A stretch of DNA of 64,000 bases from Burkholderiales bacterium (GCA_026399835.1 JAPLQE010000058.1:124001-188000), one strand, 5' to 3'. Shown: positions 44,360-54,847, numbered from the stretch's first letter. Notes: a model not told the origin generated them from the letters alone. Translations and numbers: made by a program.

Positions 44360-47300
44360 CTAGTCGTAGCGGTAGGTCCAGAGGAGGTCGACCGCGTTCT
44401 GCGTGCCGGCCTTGGTCCGCACCGACAGCCGTTCGGTGATCTCGTACTGCAGCCGCAGCAGGTTCTGCAGCCCGCGCAGGCTCTGCTCGTAGCTCACGAA
44501 CAGCCGATCCGTCAGGCGCTTGCCCAGCGTCACGATGCTGTCCTGCGCCGAGGTCGCGGCCGACCCCGACTCGCCGGTGCTGCCGACCTGCGCGGTCCGT
44601 ACCGACAGCACGTCGAGCCCGAAGGTCGACGCGATGCCGGGACCGGCGGCGCTCGGGTCGGCGGCCGCGAGGATCGTCGCGGCGGCGGCCTGCAGCGCGG
44701 AGTTCTGCCCGCCGCTGCGCGCGCTGTCGGAGCCGGTGCCCAGCACCAGCCAGGACAGCTTGTCCGGCTCGGGCACGTCGGGCTTGGACACCAGCGTGAG
44801 CTTCGGCACGCGCGCGGTGCCGGAGAGCGACACGCCCGCCTCGACCGGCAGGTAGCGCCGGTAGGCGACCAAGTCGATCGAGGGATTGTCGACCGGTCCG
44901 CTGAACACCAGCACGCCGCGTTCGATCTCGAGCTTCTGGCCGAAGCCGGTGTAGGTGCCCTGCGCGACCCGCACCGTGCCGTTCAGGCGCGGCGCGTCGG
45001 GCAGCCGGCCGCCGAGCGTCAGCTGCCCCACGAGACGCGCGTCGACCCCGGCGCCGAACACGCGGAACCGGTCGCCCAGGTCGATCTCGAGGTTGCTCAG
45101 GATCCGGAAGCCCTTGCCCGCGGCCGGATCGGCTTCGGCCGCGGCGGCCTGCGTCGCACCGCGCCGCTCGGCCGCGCGCCGGCTGGCGCGGGCCGCGGCC
45201 TCGGCGGCGTCGCGGACCACGACGACGTCGCGCGAGAGGCTCGGCGTGTCGTACGCGGTCAGCTCGATCACGCCCTCGTCGGCACGCAGCCTGCCGCGCA
45301 GCGTCAGCAGCCCGCCCCGCAGCGCGGCCCGCGCCTCGCCCGACAGCAGCAGACGCTGCCCGGCGCCGAGCGGGATCGGCATGCGATCGAGCACCAGCAC
45401 CGCCTCGCTGCGCTCGTCGGCCCGCAGCGAGCCGGTCATCGACACCGAGCCCTGCCCGCTGGCGAACCGCAGCCGCTCGATCACGACGGCATTATCGGTG
45501 ATGCTCGCGGCCAGCTCGCCATCGACCAGCTTCATGCCGAGCTCGCGCTGCTCGGCGGCGAGGCGCGTGCCCTCGATGCGGCCGGTCACCCGCGGCGCGC
45601 CGAGCGTGCCGGCGAGCGTGAGCCGGGCCTGCAGCGCGCCGTCGAAGCGCCAGGCCTCGCCGGCGAGCGCGCGGGTGAACGCGAGCGATGGCACCGACAG
45701 CTCGGCGCCGCCCTCGAGCGCCACCGCGGTGTCGAGCATGCCCGCAGGCGTCCAGGCGAGCGGGGCGCGGGCTTCGGCCCGCAGCGTGCCGATCGCACCG
45801 CCGCGCATCGACGCCGTCGCGCTCATCCGGCCATCGGCGACGTCGACCCGCGCCTCGAGCGCCTGCAGCCCGGCGCGCAGCAGCTCGACGCCGCCGCCGG
45901 CCGCCGGCATCTCGATGCTCAGGTCACCGGACTCCCGGAAGGCCTCGATGCGCGCGCGCAGCTCGCCCGCCGCACCCGGTGCACCGGCGACGTCGATGCG
46001 CGCGCCCAGGCGCAGCGCGTCCGGCTCGTTCACCCTCAGGCCGGAGTCGGCCACCCAGGGCGCGAGCCAGCGCAGCGGCACCGCCGACAGGGCGCCCTGC
46101 AGCCGCAGCCGGCCGGCCTCCCAGGACGCGGTGTCGAGCTGCAGCCGCGCGCCGTCGGCGCCATCGATCTCGAGCCGCAGCGGCCCGGCGCGCGCGGCCT
46201 CGCCCGACAGCGCGAGCTCGGCCGGCTGCAGCAGCCGCAGCCGCGGCGCGACCACATTGGCCGCCTCGACGAGGCGCCCCCGCCAGCGCGGCGGCGCACC
46301 GCGCTCCAGCCCGCCCTCGACGCGCAGCGCCGCATCCATCGCCAGGCCCGCGTGACCCGGCGCGCTCGCGCGGACCGCGAGCCCGTGGCGGTCGGCGTCG
46401 CCGGCGAGCTCGACGCGCAGCGCATCGACCGGGGTGCCGGCCAGCCGCAGGCCGTCGGCCTGCAGCGTGGCGGACAGGGCCGACGTGGCGGCGTTCCAGC
46501 CGCCCCGGGGGACGGTGGCCCCGGCCTGGCCCGCGCCGGCGGCGGCACCGGCCTCCTTGCTCGCGACCGCGCCCGGTCCGCCCCGCGCGGGGGCAGGTGT
46601 CTGCACGCGAGCGGGAGGCGCGCGGGGCGCGGCGGGCGCAGCAGGCGCGGCGGGCGCGGCGGGCGCGGCGGGCGCAGCAGCCTCCACCACCCCCAGCCGC
46701 ACCAGCACCTCGCGCAGCGCGGCCGGACGCGCGACCTCCACCGCCGCGCGCAGGCTGCGCACGTTCAGGCGGTCCTCGATGCGCAGCTCGCGCCCGGTCA
46801 CGGTGGCGGCGAGCCCGGGCTCGCGCAGCGCGTCGCGCAGCGTCGCCTCGAGCGCGAGACGCCCGCCGAGCCGCGCGTCGAGCTCCTGCAGCCGGGCCGC
46901 GTCGATCGCCACCGCCAGCCGGTCGCCCGGTGCGCCGAGATCGCCGCGGGCGCTCGCGGTGGCACCGCCCCAGCGCAGCGCCGCATCGACGCGGCTCACC
47001 CGGTCGGGCTGCCAGCGCCCGCTCGCGCGGCCGGACAGCGCCTGCCCCCGCCAGCGGCTGTCGGACAGCGAGGCCTCGGCCTCGACGGAGGGCTTCGGAC
47101 CGGCCTCGCCGGTGACGCGCCAGCGTCCGTTCAGCAGACCCGCCGGCACGTCGGCGAACCGCGAGGGGTCGAGCCTCGCGACGGTACCGGCCAGATCGAA
47201 CCGGTAGGGCGATGCGATGCCGGCGCTGCCGGCGAACTCGGCGATGCCCTCGCGCGCCTGCAGCCGAGCCCGCGCGATGCTCAGACGCCCGTCGACCAGC

Positions 47301-48619
47301 AGCGCCTGCGCATCGAGCGACAGCTCGCCGTCGGACAGCTGGCCGTCGAGCGCGAGCCCGCCGCGCTCGGGCGCGACGCGGACCTCGCCGCGCAGTGCGG
47401 TGGGCCGCAGCGCGGCATGCGCGCGCTGCAGGTCGATGCCCTGCGTGGCCAGGCGCAGCGCGAACTCGGTCGGCAGTCGCGCCCCGCCCGCGGGCACCCG
47501 CAGCCTCGCATCGCCCTCGAGGCGCCCGGGTGGACCCGCCACGACGAGCCCGTCGAGCCGCAGCAGCGCGCCGTCGAACGCGAAGCGCGTCGTCGCGGTC
47601 TCCACCGGCAGCTGCGCCGCATCGAGCGGGCCGGGGCGCGTGTTGCTCAGGCTCAGCGTGCCGCCGAGCGCGGGCAGCGCGGGCACCGGCGACCCGGCGG
47701 CGGCGGACGGCGCGGTGCCCTGCAGCCGGCCCTCGAGCCGGGTGGCCGGCAGGCCGGCGCCGAAGCGCGAGAGGTCGAGGTTCGCGATGCCGACGTCGGC
47801 CGCGAGCAGCGGGCGCGGCGAGAACGGCGCGACACGCAGCCGGGCGTTCGCCGAGGCCTCCCGCAGCACCGTGCGCGCCTCGATCGCGAGCGCCGACAGG
47901 TCGCCGGTCGCACTCGAGGCGATCGCGATCGGCTCGTCGAGCACGCGCGTCTCGAGCAGCACGTTCGCCGACAGCGCGAACGGTGGCGCGTCGCGCACCG
48001 TGCCGTCGGCGCGCAGCGCCCCGAAATCGCCCCGCACCGACAGCGCGTCGAGCGTCCAGGCGGAGCCGCCGTAGCGCACCGCCCCCTGCAGCGCCGAGAG
48101 CTTCACCGGCTCGGCATCGCCGCTGCGCACGAGCAGCTCGGCGATGTCGAGCCCACCGACCTCGACCCGGACACCGAAAGGCAGCGCCAGCGATGCGGGC
48201 GGCGCGGGCGGTGCATCGGACGGTGGCGTCGACACCTCCACGCGGGCCGCGCTCGCTGCGACGACACGCACGCGCCGCGCCGGCAGCCCGCGCCAGTCGA
48301 GCGTCACGGCGAGCTCGTCGACGCTCGCCAGCGTCGCGCCGTCGGCCCAGCGCACGCGCGCCGCCCGCACGGTCCCGAGCAGCGAGCCGGTCGGCGCCTC
48401 GACCTCGAGCCGGCCGCCGCTGGCCGCCACCGCGCGCGCCACCACCGTCTGCAGCATCGACTCGGAGCCCAGCCACGACGCCCCCGCCCCGAGCAGCACC
48501 GACGACAGCGCGGCCAGCACCGCGAGCCCGATCAGCGCAATCCGCAGGCGCCGGCGCGGCGGGCGGCCGGACGCGGGGTCCGGGCCGGGCGGCAGCGCGG
48601 GCGACACCGGCCCGGCCAT
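44360..48619 (-). CDS. tamB: Translocation and assembly module protein TamB
   Basis: 1419 residues from ATG 48619. One N-terminal signal-anchor helix (IALIGLAVLAALSSVLLGAG) is followed by long beta-repeat sequence of the AsmA/TamB type. The DUF490 C-terminal domain is at the end (FRILSNLEIDLGDRFRVFGA, RVAQGTYTGFGQKLEIERGV, and a terminal RTKAGTQNAVDLLWTYRYD). TamB spans the periplasm and with TamA helps outer-membrane protein insertion and phospholipid transport. Around residue 650 lies an Ala/Pro/Gly low-complexity insert encoded by 9-bp tandem repeats. The start overlaps the tamA stop (ATGA). Confidence 0.92.
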   Translation of the reverse strand: MAGPVSPALPPGPDPASGRPPRRRLRIALIGLAVLAALSSVLLGAGASWLGSESMLQTVVARAVAASGGRLEVEAPTGSLLGTVRAARVRWADGATLASVDELAVTLDWRGLPARRVRVVAASAARVEVSTPPSDAPPAPPASLALPFGVRVEVGGLDIAELLVRSGDAEPVKLSALQGAVRYGGSAWTLDALSVRGDFGALRADGTVRDAPPFALSANVLLETRVLDEPIAIASSATGDLSALAIEARTVLREASANARLRVAPFSPRPLLAADVGIANLDLSRFGAGLPATRLEGRLQGTAPSAAAGSPVPALPALGGTLSLSNTRPGPLDAAQLPVETATTRFAFDGALLRLDGLVVAGPPGRLEGDARLRVPAGGARLPTEFALRLATQGIDLQRAHAALRPTALRGEVRVAPERGGLALDGQLSDGELSLDAQALLVDGRLSIARARLQAREGIAEFAGSAGIASPYRFDLAGTVARLDPSRFADVPAGLLNGRWRVTGEAGPKPSVEAEASLSDSRWRGQALSGRASGRWQPDRVSRVDAALRWGGATASARGDLGAPGDRLAVAIDAARLQELDARLGGRLALEATLRDALREPGLAATVTGRELRIEDRLNVRSLRAAVEVARPAALREVLVRLGVVEAAAPAAPAAPAAPAAPAAPRAPPARVQTPAPARGGPGAVASKEAGAAAGAGQAGATVPRGGWNAATSALSATLQADGLRLAGTPVDALRVELAGDADRHGLAVRASAPGHAGLAMDAALRVEGGLERGAPPRWRGRLVEAANVVAPRLRLLQPAELALSGEAARAGPLRLEIDGADGARLQLDTASWEAGRLRLQGALSAVPLRWLAPWVADSGLRVNEPDALRLGARIDVAGAPGAAGELRARIEAFRESGDLSIEMPAAGGGVELLRAGLQALEARVDVADGRMSATASMRGGAIGTLRAEARAPLAWTPAGMLDTAVALEGGAELSVPSLAFTRALAGEAWRFDGALQARLTLAGTLGAPRVTGRIEGTRLAAEQRELGMKLVDGELAASITDNAVVIERLRFASGQGSVSMTGSLRADERSEAVLVLDRMPIPLGAGQRLLLSGEARAALRGGLLTLRGRLRADEGVIELTAYDTPSLSRDVVVVRDAAEAAARASRRAAERRGATQAAAAEADPAAGKGFRILSNLEIDLGDRFRVFGAGVDARLVGQLTLGGRLPDAPRLNGTVRVAQGTYTGFGQKLEIERGVLVFSGPVDNPSIDLVAYRRYLPVEAGVSLSGTARVPKLTLVSKPDVPEPDKLSWLVLGTGSDSARSGGQNSALQAAAATILAAADPSAAGPGIASTFGLDVLSVRTAQVGSTGESGSAATSAQDSIVTLGKRLTDRLFVSYEQSLRGLQNLLRLQYEITERLSVRTKAGTQNAVDLLWTYRYD
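46632..46676. repeat. 9-bp tandem repeat x5 inside tamB
   Basis: Five copies of gcgggcgcg (two with one or two changes) encode an Ala-Ala-Pro run in the TamB insert. Length changes would be in frame. Confidence 0.75.
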
Positions 48620-50649
48620 CAGAACACCACCCCGATCGAGAAGTGCAATCGCCAGTCGCGGACCGCCTCGCCCCAGGCGAGGTCGAGGTTCAGCGGGCCG
48701 ACCGGCGTGCGCCAGCGCACGCCGACGCCGTAGCCCGCGACCGGCGAGAGGTCGCGGCGCGCGTCGGCCGCGTTGCCCCAGTCGTAGAAGACCGCGGCCG
48801 CGATGTCGCGGGTGATCAGGTGCTGGTACTCCGCGCTGGTGACCATCAGGAAGCGGCCGCCGACGGTCGCCTCGCCGAGCGGCACGCCGAGGCTCTGCGA
48901 ACCGTAGCCGCGGACCGACTTGGTGCCGCCGGTTCGGAACAGGTTGGCCGACGGGATGCCGTCGCGCCCGTCGGCCAGCACCGCGCCGAGCTCTCCGCGC
49001 AGCACGACGCGGCCGAACTCCTCGCCGTCGGCCGCCGCGAGGGGCACGATCCCGTAGCCCAGGCCGTAGGCCCTCACGAACGAGCGGGCAGAGCCGAAGG
49101 AGGACGAGGCACCGGACAGCTGACCGGACACGATGTAGCCCTTCGACGGGAAGATCGGCGAGTCGAGCCGGCGTTGTGTCCAGGTGTAGCCGAGCACCAG
49201 CGCGCGGTTCTCGTAGAGCCGCTCCTCGTCCGGGCCGAACACCACGTTCTGCCGCTCGGCCTGGTACTGCAGCGACAGCGCCGTCTCGACCTCGCCGCGC
49301 CGCCGGTTGCGCGACGCGAACACCGAGGCCGCATCGACCAGGTCGTTCTGGATGTCCCGGTGCTCGCCGCGCGCGCCGAACTGCCAGCGCCAGCCCTGGA
49401 CGTCCTGCGGCGTCTCCCAGGTCGAGTACACGACCTGCCGCTCGACGTCGAGCTCGATGCCGTTGAAGGTCTGCACGCCGATGCCGCCGACGTTGCGGTG
49501 CTCCCAGGCCGCCAGCACGTTCACGCCGCGGTCGGTGTCGTAGCCCCCGCCGAGCGTCCAGCGCTTGCTCTGGCGCTCGACCACGTCGATGCGCACCGGC
49601 ACCTCGGCCAGCTCCGGCTCGCGCTCGAGCGCCGGCATGTCGGGGCGCACGTTGACCGAGGTGAACCAGCCGGCGCCGTTCAGGCGGGTCTGGAATTCGG
49701 TGATCCGGCGGGCGTCGTACGGATCGCCGAAGCGAAACGGCGCGAGGCCGTCGATCACGTCGCGCGGATAGCGCTGCAGCCCGCCGATCTCGAGCGCGCC
49801 GAAGTACAGCGGCGGCCCGGACTGCACCTCGATCTCCAGCATCGCGCTCGCCCGCTCGCGCTCGACGAGCGCCTCGGAGTCCTCGATGCGGGCCCGCAGG
49901 AAGCCGCTGTCGCGCAGCCCGGTGAGCAGCGCGCGCTTGGCCCGCTCCCACTCCGGCGAGCGGAAGAACGCGCCGTCGGGCAGCAGCCACGCGCGCCCGA
50001 TGCGCTCGCGCAGCGCGGCGTGCGCGGGCTCGGCGAGCTCGCCCTCGAGCCGCAGCGTGGTGCCCGCCACGCGGGCGCGCTCCCCGGCCTCGACCTCGAT
50101 GCGCACGCCGCCTGAGATCTGCCTGACCCGTACCGTCGGCGAGAACCAGCCCTCCGCGGCGAGGAGCTCGCGCACCTCCTGGTCGGCGCGCCGCACGAAG
50201 AGCGGCAGCTGCGACGGGTCGTAGTCGGGCCGCTGGCGCCAGCGGCCGAGCAGCGTGAACTCGCGGATCTGGCGGGCCACCGGCTCGGGCGCCTCGACCT
50301 CGAGCACGTAGTGCGGCGCGACCTTGCTGCCGTCCGCGCTGCCGGTCTCCTCGCCGCCGCCGAACCACTTGCCCACGAAGGGCAGCTTCGACAGGAAACC
50401 GAGCGCGGGCCGCGCCTCGGGCCGACCGTCCGAGGGCGCCGCGGAGGGCGCCGCAGCGGGGGCAGGCGCCGCAGCGGGGGCAGGCGCCGCAGCGGGGGCA
50501 GGGGCAGCGGCGGCGGCGGAGACGGAGGCCGGCACGACCTCGTCCGTGCCCTGCGCCGGCGCCGCCGCGCACCAGCCCAGGCCCGCCGCGATCAGCAGCG
50601 CCCCAGCGTCCCGCCTGCGGCCGGGCGGCAGGGGTCGCTCGCTGCGCAT
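48619..50649 (-). CDS. tamA: Outer membrane translocation module protein TamA (BamA/Omp85 family)
   Basis: 676 residues. An N-terminal signal (ALLIAAGLGWCAAAPAQ) is followed by an Ala/Pro run, then POTRA domains from about 115 to 330 (HYVLEVEAPEPVARQIREFT at the first). The C-terminal Omp85 barrel has TGGTKSVRGYGSQSLG, the conserved L6 loop R-G-Y-G, and a terminal strand ending in Phe (LHFSIGVVF). With TamB it assembles autotransporters and other outer-membrane components. It is separated from purM by 34 bp. Confidence 0.93.
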   Translation of the reverse strand: MRSERPLPPGRRRDAGALLIAAGLGWCAAAPAQGTDEVVPASVSAAAAAPAPAAAPAPAAAPAPAAAPSAAPSDGRPEARPALGFLSKLPFVGKWFGGGEETGSADGSKVAPHYVLEVEAPEPVARQIREFTLLGRWRQRPDYDPSQLPLFVRRADQEVRELLAAEGWFSPTVRVRQISGGVRIEVEAGERARVAGTTLRLEGELAEPAHAALRERIGRAWLLPDGAFFRSPEWERAKRALLTGLRDSGFLRARIEDSEALVERERASAMLEIEVQSGPPLYFGALEIGGLQRYPRDVIDGLAPFRFGDPYDARRITEFQTRLNGAGWFTSVNVRPDMPALEREPELAEVPVRIDVVERQSKRWTLGGGYDTDRGVNVLAAWEHRNVGGIGVQTFNGIELDVERQVVYSTWETPQDVQGWRWQFGARGEHRDIQNDLVDAASVFASRNRRRGEVETALSLQYQAERQNVVFGPDEERLYENRALVLGYTWTQRRLDSPIFPSKGYIVSGQLSGASSSFGSARSFVRAYGLGYGIVPLAAADGEEFGRVVLRGELGAVLADGRDGIPSANLFRTGGTKSVRGYGSQSLGVPLGEATVGGRFLMVTSAEYQHLITRDIAAAVFYDWGNAADARRDLSPVAGYGVGVRWRTPVGPLNLDLAWGEAVRDWRLHFSIGVVF
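50447..50500. repeat. 18-bp tandem repeat x3 near the tamA 5' end
   Basis: Three exact copies of ggcgccgcagcgggggca encode the Ala/Pro run after the TamA signal peptide. It is frame-neutral and therefore length-variable without loss of function. Confidence 0.85.
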
Positions 50650-50683
50650 CGTCGGGCCCTGCGGCCTGCGTCCGTCGCTGCGC

Positions 50684-51754
50684 TCAGATCACGACGGTGG
50701 CCGGCGCTCCCGCGGGCCGGGCGACGATCTCGCCGATCCTCGAGGCGGTCTCGCCAGCAGCGCGCAGCCGCGCGATCGCGTCGTCGGCCAGCGCCGCATC
50801 GACCACGATCACCATCCCGATGCCGCAGTTGAAGACACGGTGCATCTCGGCGTCGGCGATGCCGCCTTCGCGCTGCAGCCAGTCGAACACCGGCGGCATC
50901 GTCCACGCCGAGCGCTGCAGCACGGCCTGGCAGGCGTCGGGCAGCACGCGCGGCACGTTCTCGACCAGCCCGCCGCCGGTGATGTGGGCGATGCCCTTGA
51001 CCGGCAGCGCGCCGATCAGCGCCAGCACCGGCTTCACGTAGATGCGGGTCGGCGCCATCACCGCGTCGGCGAAGCTGCCGGCGGTGCCGAACGGCGCGTC
51101 CATCGCGGCAGATTCGAGCGAGCCGTGGGCGCGCTGGATCACGCGGCGCACCAGCGAATAGCCGTTCGAGTGCGGGCCGCTCGAGGCCAGTCCGATGATC
51201 GCGTCGCCCGGACCGATCGAGCGGCCGTCGATGGCAGCCGACTTCTCGACGCAGCCGACGGCGAAGCCGGCGAGGTCGTACTCGCCGTCCGGATACATGT
51301 CGGGCATCTCGGCGGTCTCGCCGCCGATCAGCGCGCAGCCCGCCTGTTCGCAGCCTGCGGCAATGCCCCCGACCACCCGGGCCGCGGTGTCGACGTCGAG
51401 CCGCCCGCAGGCGAAGTAGTCGAGGAAGAACAGCGGTTCCGCGCCCTGCGCCAGGATGTCGTTGACGCTCATCGCCACCAGGTCGATGCCGACGGTGTCG
51501 TGCCGGTCGAGCGCGAAGGCCAGCCGCAGCTTGGTGCCGACGCCATCGGTGCCGGACACCAGCACCGGCTCGCGAAAGCGCTTGGGCACCTCGAAGAGCG
51601 CGCCGAACCCGCCGATGCCGGCCAGCACGCCCTCGCGCATCGTGCGCCGGGCGAGCGGCTTGATGCGCTCGACGAGCGCGTCGCCGGCGTCGATGTCGAC
51701 CCCCGCGTCCTTGTAGGTCAGCGGCGCGGCGGGCTTGGAGGGCGTGGAGCTCAT
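50684..51754 (-). CDS. purM: Phosphoribosylformylglycinamidine cyclo-ligase
   Basis: 356 residues, complete. [20 protein letters not shown] at the start, then [15 protein letters not shown], the nucleotide-contact stretch [52 protein letters not shown] and [15 protein letters not shown]. It makes aminoimidazole ribonucleotide in purine synthesis. It is divergent from hda; TACAAT on the minus strand at 51810-51805 is a likely -10. Confidence 0.96.
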   Translation of the reverse strand: MSSTPSKPAAPLTYKDAGVDIDAGDALVERIKPLARRTMREGVLAGIGGFGALFEVPKRFREPVLVSGTDGVGTKLRLAFALDRHDTVGIDLVAMSVNDILAQGAEPLFFLDYFACGRLDVDTAARVVGGIAAGCEQAGCALIGGETAEMPDMYPDGEYDLAGFAVGCVEKSAAIDGRSIGPGDAIIGLASSGPHSNGYSLVRRVIQRAHGSLESAAMDAPFGTAGSFADAVMAPTRIYVKPVLALIGALPVKGIAHITGGGLVENVPRVLPDACQAVLQRSAWTMPPVFDWLQREGGIADAEMHRVFNCGIGMVIVVDAALADDAIARLRAAGETASRIGEIVARPAGAPATVVI

Positions 51755-51785
51755 GGGGGCGGGCGGGCCCCGCGACCGGGGCCGA

Positions 51786-51810
51786 TACAATGGCGCGAGC
51801 CGGGATTGTA
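51786..51810. promoter_or_regulatory. Face-to-face -10 boxes between purM and hda
   Basis: TACAAT at 51786-51791 (plus, for hda) and TACAAT at 51810-51805 (minus, for purM) lie 13 bp apart. The promoters would therefore overlap and compete. Good -35 elements are not evident. Confidence 0.4.
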
Positions 51811-51838
51811 CCGGCCCGCCCCTCCCCGCCCCCAGCCC

Positions 51839-52579
51839 GTGTCCCAGCTCGTCCTCGACCTCGGTCCGCCTCCGCCGCCGACCTTCGATGCCTTCGTGGT
51901 CGGCGACAACCACGAGGCGCTCGAGGCCGCGCGCGCGCTCGCCGATCCGCAACGTGGCGCGGGCGCCCGCTTCCTGTACCTCTGGGGTCCGGCGTCGAGC
52001 GGCCGCAGCCACCTGCTGCGCGCGCTCGAGGGCGCGCTGCCCGCGGCCTGCGTGCGGCGCCTCGACCCCGCCTCGCCCCCGGAGGCCTTCGTGCACGACA
52101 CCGGGGTCCGCACCTGGCTGATCGACGACTGCGACCGCCTGGACCCGCCTCGCCAGGCCGCCGCCTGGCACCTGTTCGACGCGGTCGCCGCGCATGCCGA
52201 CGCGGCGCTCGCCTGCGTCGGCGCCGAGCCCCCCGGCCGCCTGGGGCTGATGCCGGAGCTGGCCACGCGGCTGGGCTGGGGGCTGGTGCTGCAGCTGCGC
52301 CGGCTGTCCGACGCCGACACCGCGCAGGCGCTCGGCCTGACCTTCGCCGAGCGCGGCCTGTCGGTGGCGCCCGACGTGGTGCCCTGGCTGATGACCCATG
52401 CCCCGCGGGACCTGGGCAGCCTGCGCGCCCTCGTCGACGCCCTGGACGGCTACGCGCTGGCGCGCAAGCGGGCGATCACGGTGCCGCTGCTGCGGGAGTT
52501 CGCGCAGGCCGGCCTGCCGCTGGAGCCGCCGGCGCCGGCGCCCCGGTCGCCGGAGGGGCCGGCCGACGACCGGCCGTAG
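51839..52579 (+). CDS. hda: DnaA regulatory inactivator Hda
   Basis: 246 residues from the GTG at 51839. The N-terminal QLVLDL is a textbook sliding-clamp binding motif, which fixes the start close to here. The rest is a DnaA-like AAA+ module ([62 protein letters not shown]). The P-loop reads GPASSGRSH, with Arg where ATPases have Lys, as in E. coli Hda (GAGRSH). Hda with the clamp stimulates hydrolysis of DnaA-ATP to stop re-initiation. The tail is Pro-rich. Confidence 0.92.
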   Translation: MSQLVLDLGPPPPPTFDAFVVGDNHEALEAARALADPQRGAGARFLYLWGPASSGRSHLLRALEGALPAACVRRLDPASPPEAFVHDTGVRTWLIDDCDRLDPPRQAAAWHLFDAVAAHADAALACVGAEPPGRLGLMPELATRLGWGLVLQLRRLSDADTAQALGLTFAERGLSVAPDVVPWLMTHAPRDLGSLRALVDALDGYALARKRAITVPLLREFAQAGLPLEPPAPAPRSPEGPADDRP

Positions 52580-52589
52580 CGACTTGCCG

Positions 52590-52595
52590 TAGAAT
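52590..52595 (+). promoter_or_regulatory. -10-like box just before the HAD hydrolase gene
   Basis: TAGAAT ends ten nt before ATG 52606, so a transcript starting here would have almost no leader. Similar spacing occurs before mutL and gnd. Confidence 0.35.
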
Positions 52596-52605
52596 CGCGG
52601 CCGCG

Positions 52606-53283
52606 ATGAACCTCGCCCTGTTCGACCTCGACCACACCCTCCTGCCGATCGACAGCGACTACGAATGGTCGCAGTTCCTGGTACGGATCGGCGTGCTCGA
52701 GCGCGCGACCTACGAGCGCGAGAACGACCGCTATCTGCGCCAGTACCAGGACGGCACGCTCGACATCGCCGAATTCCTGCGCTTCCAGCTCGCCCCGCTC
52801 GCCGCGCATCCGCGCGCCACCCTCGACGCCTGGCATCGGCGCTTCATGGCCGAGGTCATCGCGCCGCGGATGCTGCCGCAGGCCCGCGAGCTCGTCGGCC
52901 GTCACGCCGCCCAGGGCGACCTGATCGCGCTGGTCACCGCGACCAACGCGTTCGTCACCGCGCCGATCGCGCGTGCCTTCGGCATCGGGCACCTGGTGGC
53001 CACCGGCATCGAGGTCGGGCCCGACGGGCAGTACACCGGCCGCCCCGAGGGCACGCCGTCGTTCCGCGAGGGCAAGATCGTGCGCACCACCGAATGGCTC
53101 GCGTCGCTCGGACACGTGCTGTCTGGCTTCGAGCGCTCGTGGTTCTACAGCGATTCGCGCAACGACCTGCCGCTGCTCGAGCGGGTCACCGACCCGGTCG
53201 CCACCAACCCCGACGCCGTGCTCCACGCGACCGCGATCGATCGCGGCTGGCCGGTGATCCGGCTGTTCGAGGGCGTCGACTGA
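52606..53283 (+). CDS. HAD-superfamily (subfamily IB) phosphatase
   Basis: 225 residues. Motif [14 protein letters not shown] with both catalytic Asp, motif II in LVTATNAF (Thr), Lys in the REGKIVR region, and motif [14 protein letters not shown]. This SerB-like subgroup acts on small phosphorylated metabolites; the substrate is not known. The gene is found beside pcnB in many Burkholderiales (from memory), here with 28 bp between them, so they are probably co-transcribed. Confidence 0.92.
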   Translation: MNLALFDLDHTLLPIDSDYEWSQFLVRIGVLERATYERENDRYLRQYQDGTLDIAEFLRFQLAPLAAHPRATLDAWHRRFMAEVIAPRMLPQARELVGRHAAQGDLIALVTATNAFVTAPIARAFGIGHLVATGIEVGPDGQYTGRPEGTPSFREGKIVRTTEWLASLGHVLSGFERSWFYSDSRNDLPLLERVTDPVATNPDAVLHATAIDRGWPVIRLFEGVD

Positions 53284-53311
53284 CGCTCCGCTCCAAGGAT
53301 CCCACCCCCAC

Positions 53312-54832
53312 ATGGTCATCGCGTTCTTCAAGCGCCTGTTCGGCGGCGGGCCGGCCGGTGCGGCAGGCGCCCCGGCGGCCGCAGCGCCGGCCACCTCGTC
53401 CGGCCCGAGGCTGCGCACCTACAAGGGCAGCGAGCTCGGCATCCACCGCGAGCAGATCTCGCAGGCCGCGATCCGCACCTGCGAGATCCTGCAGCGCGCC
53501 GGCTTCAAGGCCTACGTGGTGGGCGGCGGCGTGCGCGACTCGCTGCTCGGCCTGACGCCGAAGGACTTCGACGTCGCCACCGACGCGACGCCCGAGCAGG
53601 TGCAGGCCTCGTTCCGGCGGGCGCGGATCATCGGCCGGCGCTTCAAGATCGTCCATGTGATGTTCGGCCGCGAGACGATCGAGACCTCGACCTTCCGGGC
53701 GCTGCAGAACGACGCCGAGACCGACGAGCACGGACGCGTGCTGCGCGACAACGTGTTCGGCACGCAGCAGGAGGACGCGCTGCGGCGCGACTTCACCGTC
53801 AACGCGCTCTACTACGACCCGATCGCCGATCAGGTCCAGGACTGGCTGGGTGGCGTCGCCGACCTCAAGGCGCGCACGCTGCGGATGATCGGCGACCCGG
53901 CCACGCGCTATCGCGAGGACCCGGTGCGGATGCTGCGCACCGTGCGCTTCGCCGCCAAGCTCGATTTCCACGTCGACCCGGCGACGCTCGCCCCGATCGC
54001 CGAGCTCGCCGAGCTGCTCGAGAACGTGCCCTCGGCCCGGCTCTTCGACGAGATGCTCAAGCTGCTCGAGTCCGGGCACGCGCTCGCCTGCGTGCGCCGG
54101 CTGCGCGCCGAGGGGCTGCACCACGGCGTGCTGCCGCTGCTCGACGTGATCGTCGAGCAGCCCGACGGCGAGCGCTTCATCGAGGTCGCGCTCGCCAACA
54201 CCGATGCGCGCGTGCGCGCCGGCAAGTCGGTGTCGCCCGGCTTCCTGTTCGCCACGCTGCTCTGGCAGCTGGTGTCGGTGCGCTGGCGGGCCCGCCAGGC
54301 CGCGGGCGAGCACTCGATCCCGGCCCTGATGGAGGCGATGGACTCGGTGCTCGACGAGCAGGCCTCCAAGCTCGCGATCCAGCGGCGCTACATCGCCGAC
54401 ATGCGCGACATCTGGGGCCTGCAGCCGCGGCTCGAGAAGGGCGGACGCGGCGCGGCCCGGGCGCTGGAACACCTGCGCTTCAGGGCCGGCTACGACTTCC
54501 TGCTGCTGCGCGTCGAGGCCGGCGAGCTGCCCGAGGAGCTCGGTCGCTGGTGGACCGACTTCGTCGACGGCGACTCGGCCACCCGCGAGCAGCTGCTCGA
54601 TGCGCGCCCGGGCGACGCCCGCCCGGCGGCCGCCACCAAGCGCCGGCGCCGGCGACGCAGCGGCGCGCGCAAGGGCGCCGGCGAGGGTGACGCGGCCGGT
54701 GACGCGGGCGGCGAAGGCGTCGGGGGCGAGGACGGCGGCACCGTCGGCCGCGAGCCCGACGACGACCCGCGCTGGCGCGAGATTCCGGGCCAGGGCGGCG
54801 GCTCGCCGCGGGACCGCGACCCGCCGGCCTGA
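53312..54832 (+). CDS. pcnB: Poly(A) polymerase I
   Basis: 506 residues. The nucleotidyltransferase head has AYVVGGGVRDSLLG and DFDVATDATPEQV with the catalytic Asp pair. The C-terminal head continues with FGTQQEDALRRDFTVNALYY and the RNA-binding part VRMLRTVRFAAKLDF. PcnB versus CCA transferase is favoured by the extended HREQISQAAIRTCEIL start and the long basic C-terminus (KRRRRRRSGARKG then Gly/Asp-rich). It adds 3' poly(A) tails that promote RNA decay. folK follows 15 bp later. Confidence 0.92.
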   Translation: MVIAFFKRLFGGGPAGAAGAPAAAAPATSSGPRLRTYKGSELGIHREQISQAAIRTCEILQRAGFKAYVVGGGVRDSLLGLTPKDFDVATDATPEQVQASFRRARIIGRRFKIVHVMFGRETIETSTFRALQNDAETDEHGRVLRDNVFGTQQEDALRRDFTVNALYYDPIADQVQDWLGGVADLKARTLRMIGDPATRYREDPVRMLRTVRFAAKLDFHVDPATLAPIAELAELLENVPSARLFDEMLKLLESGHALACVRRLRAEGLHHGVLPLLDVIVEQPDGERFIEVALANTDARVRAGKSVSPGFLFATLLWQLVSVRWRARQAAGEHSIPALMEAMDSVLDEQASKLAIQRRYIADMRDIWGLQPRLEKGGRGAARALEHLRFRAGYDFLLLRVEAGELPEELGRWWTDFVDGDSATREQLLDARPGDARPAAATKRRRRRRSGARKGAGEGDAAGDAGGEGVGGEDGGTVGREPDDDPRWREIPGQGGGSPRDRDPPA

Positions 54833-54847
54833 GGCCGGCGGCGCCCG

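Noticed and set aside
44360-50572. A 2070-codon frame that would fuse TamB with upstream sequence
   Set aside because: Sequence before 48619 is a shadow of tamA. TamB has its own ATG and signal anchor at 48619.
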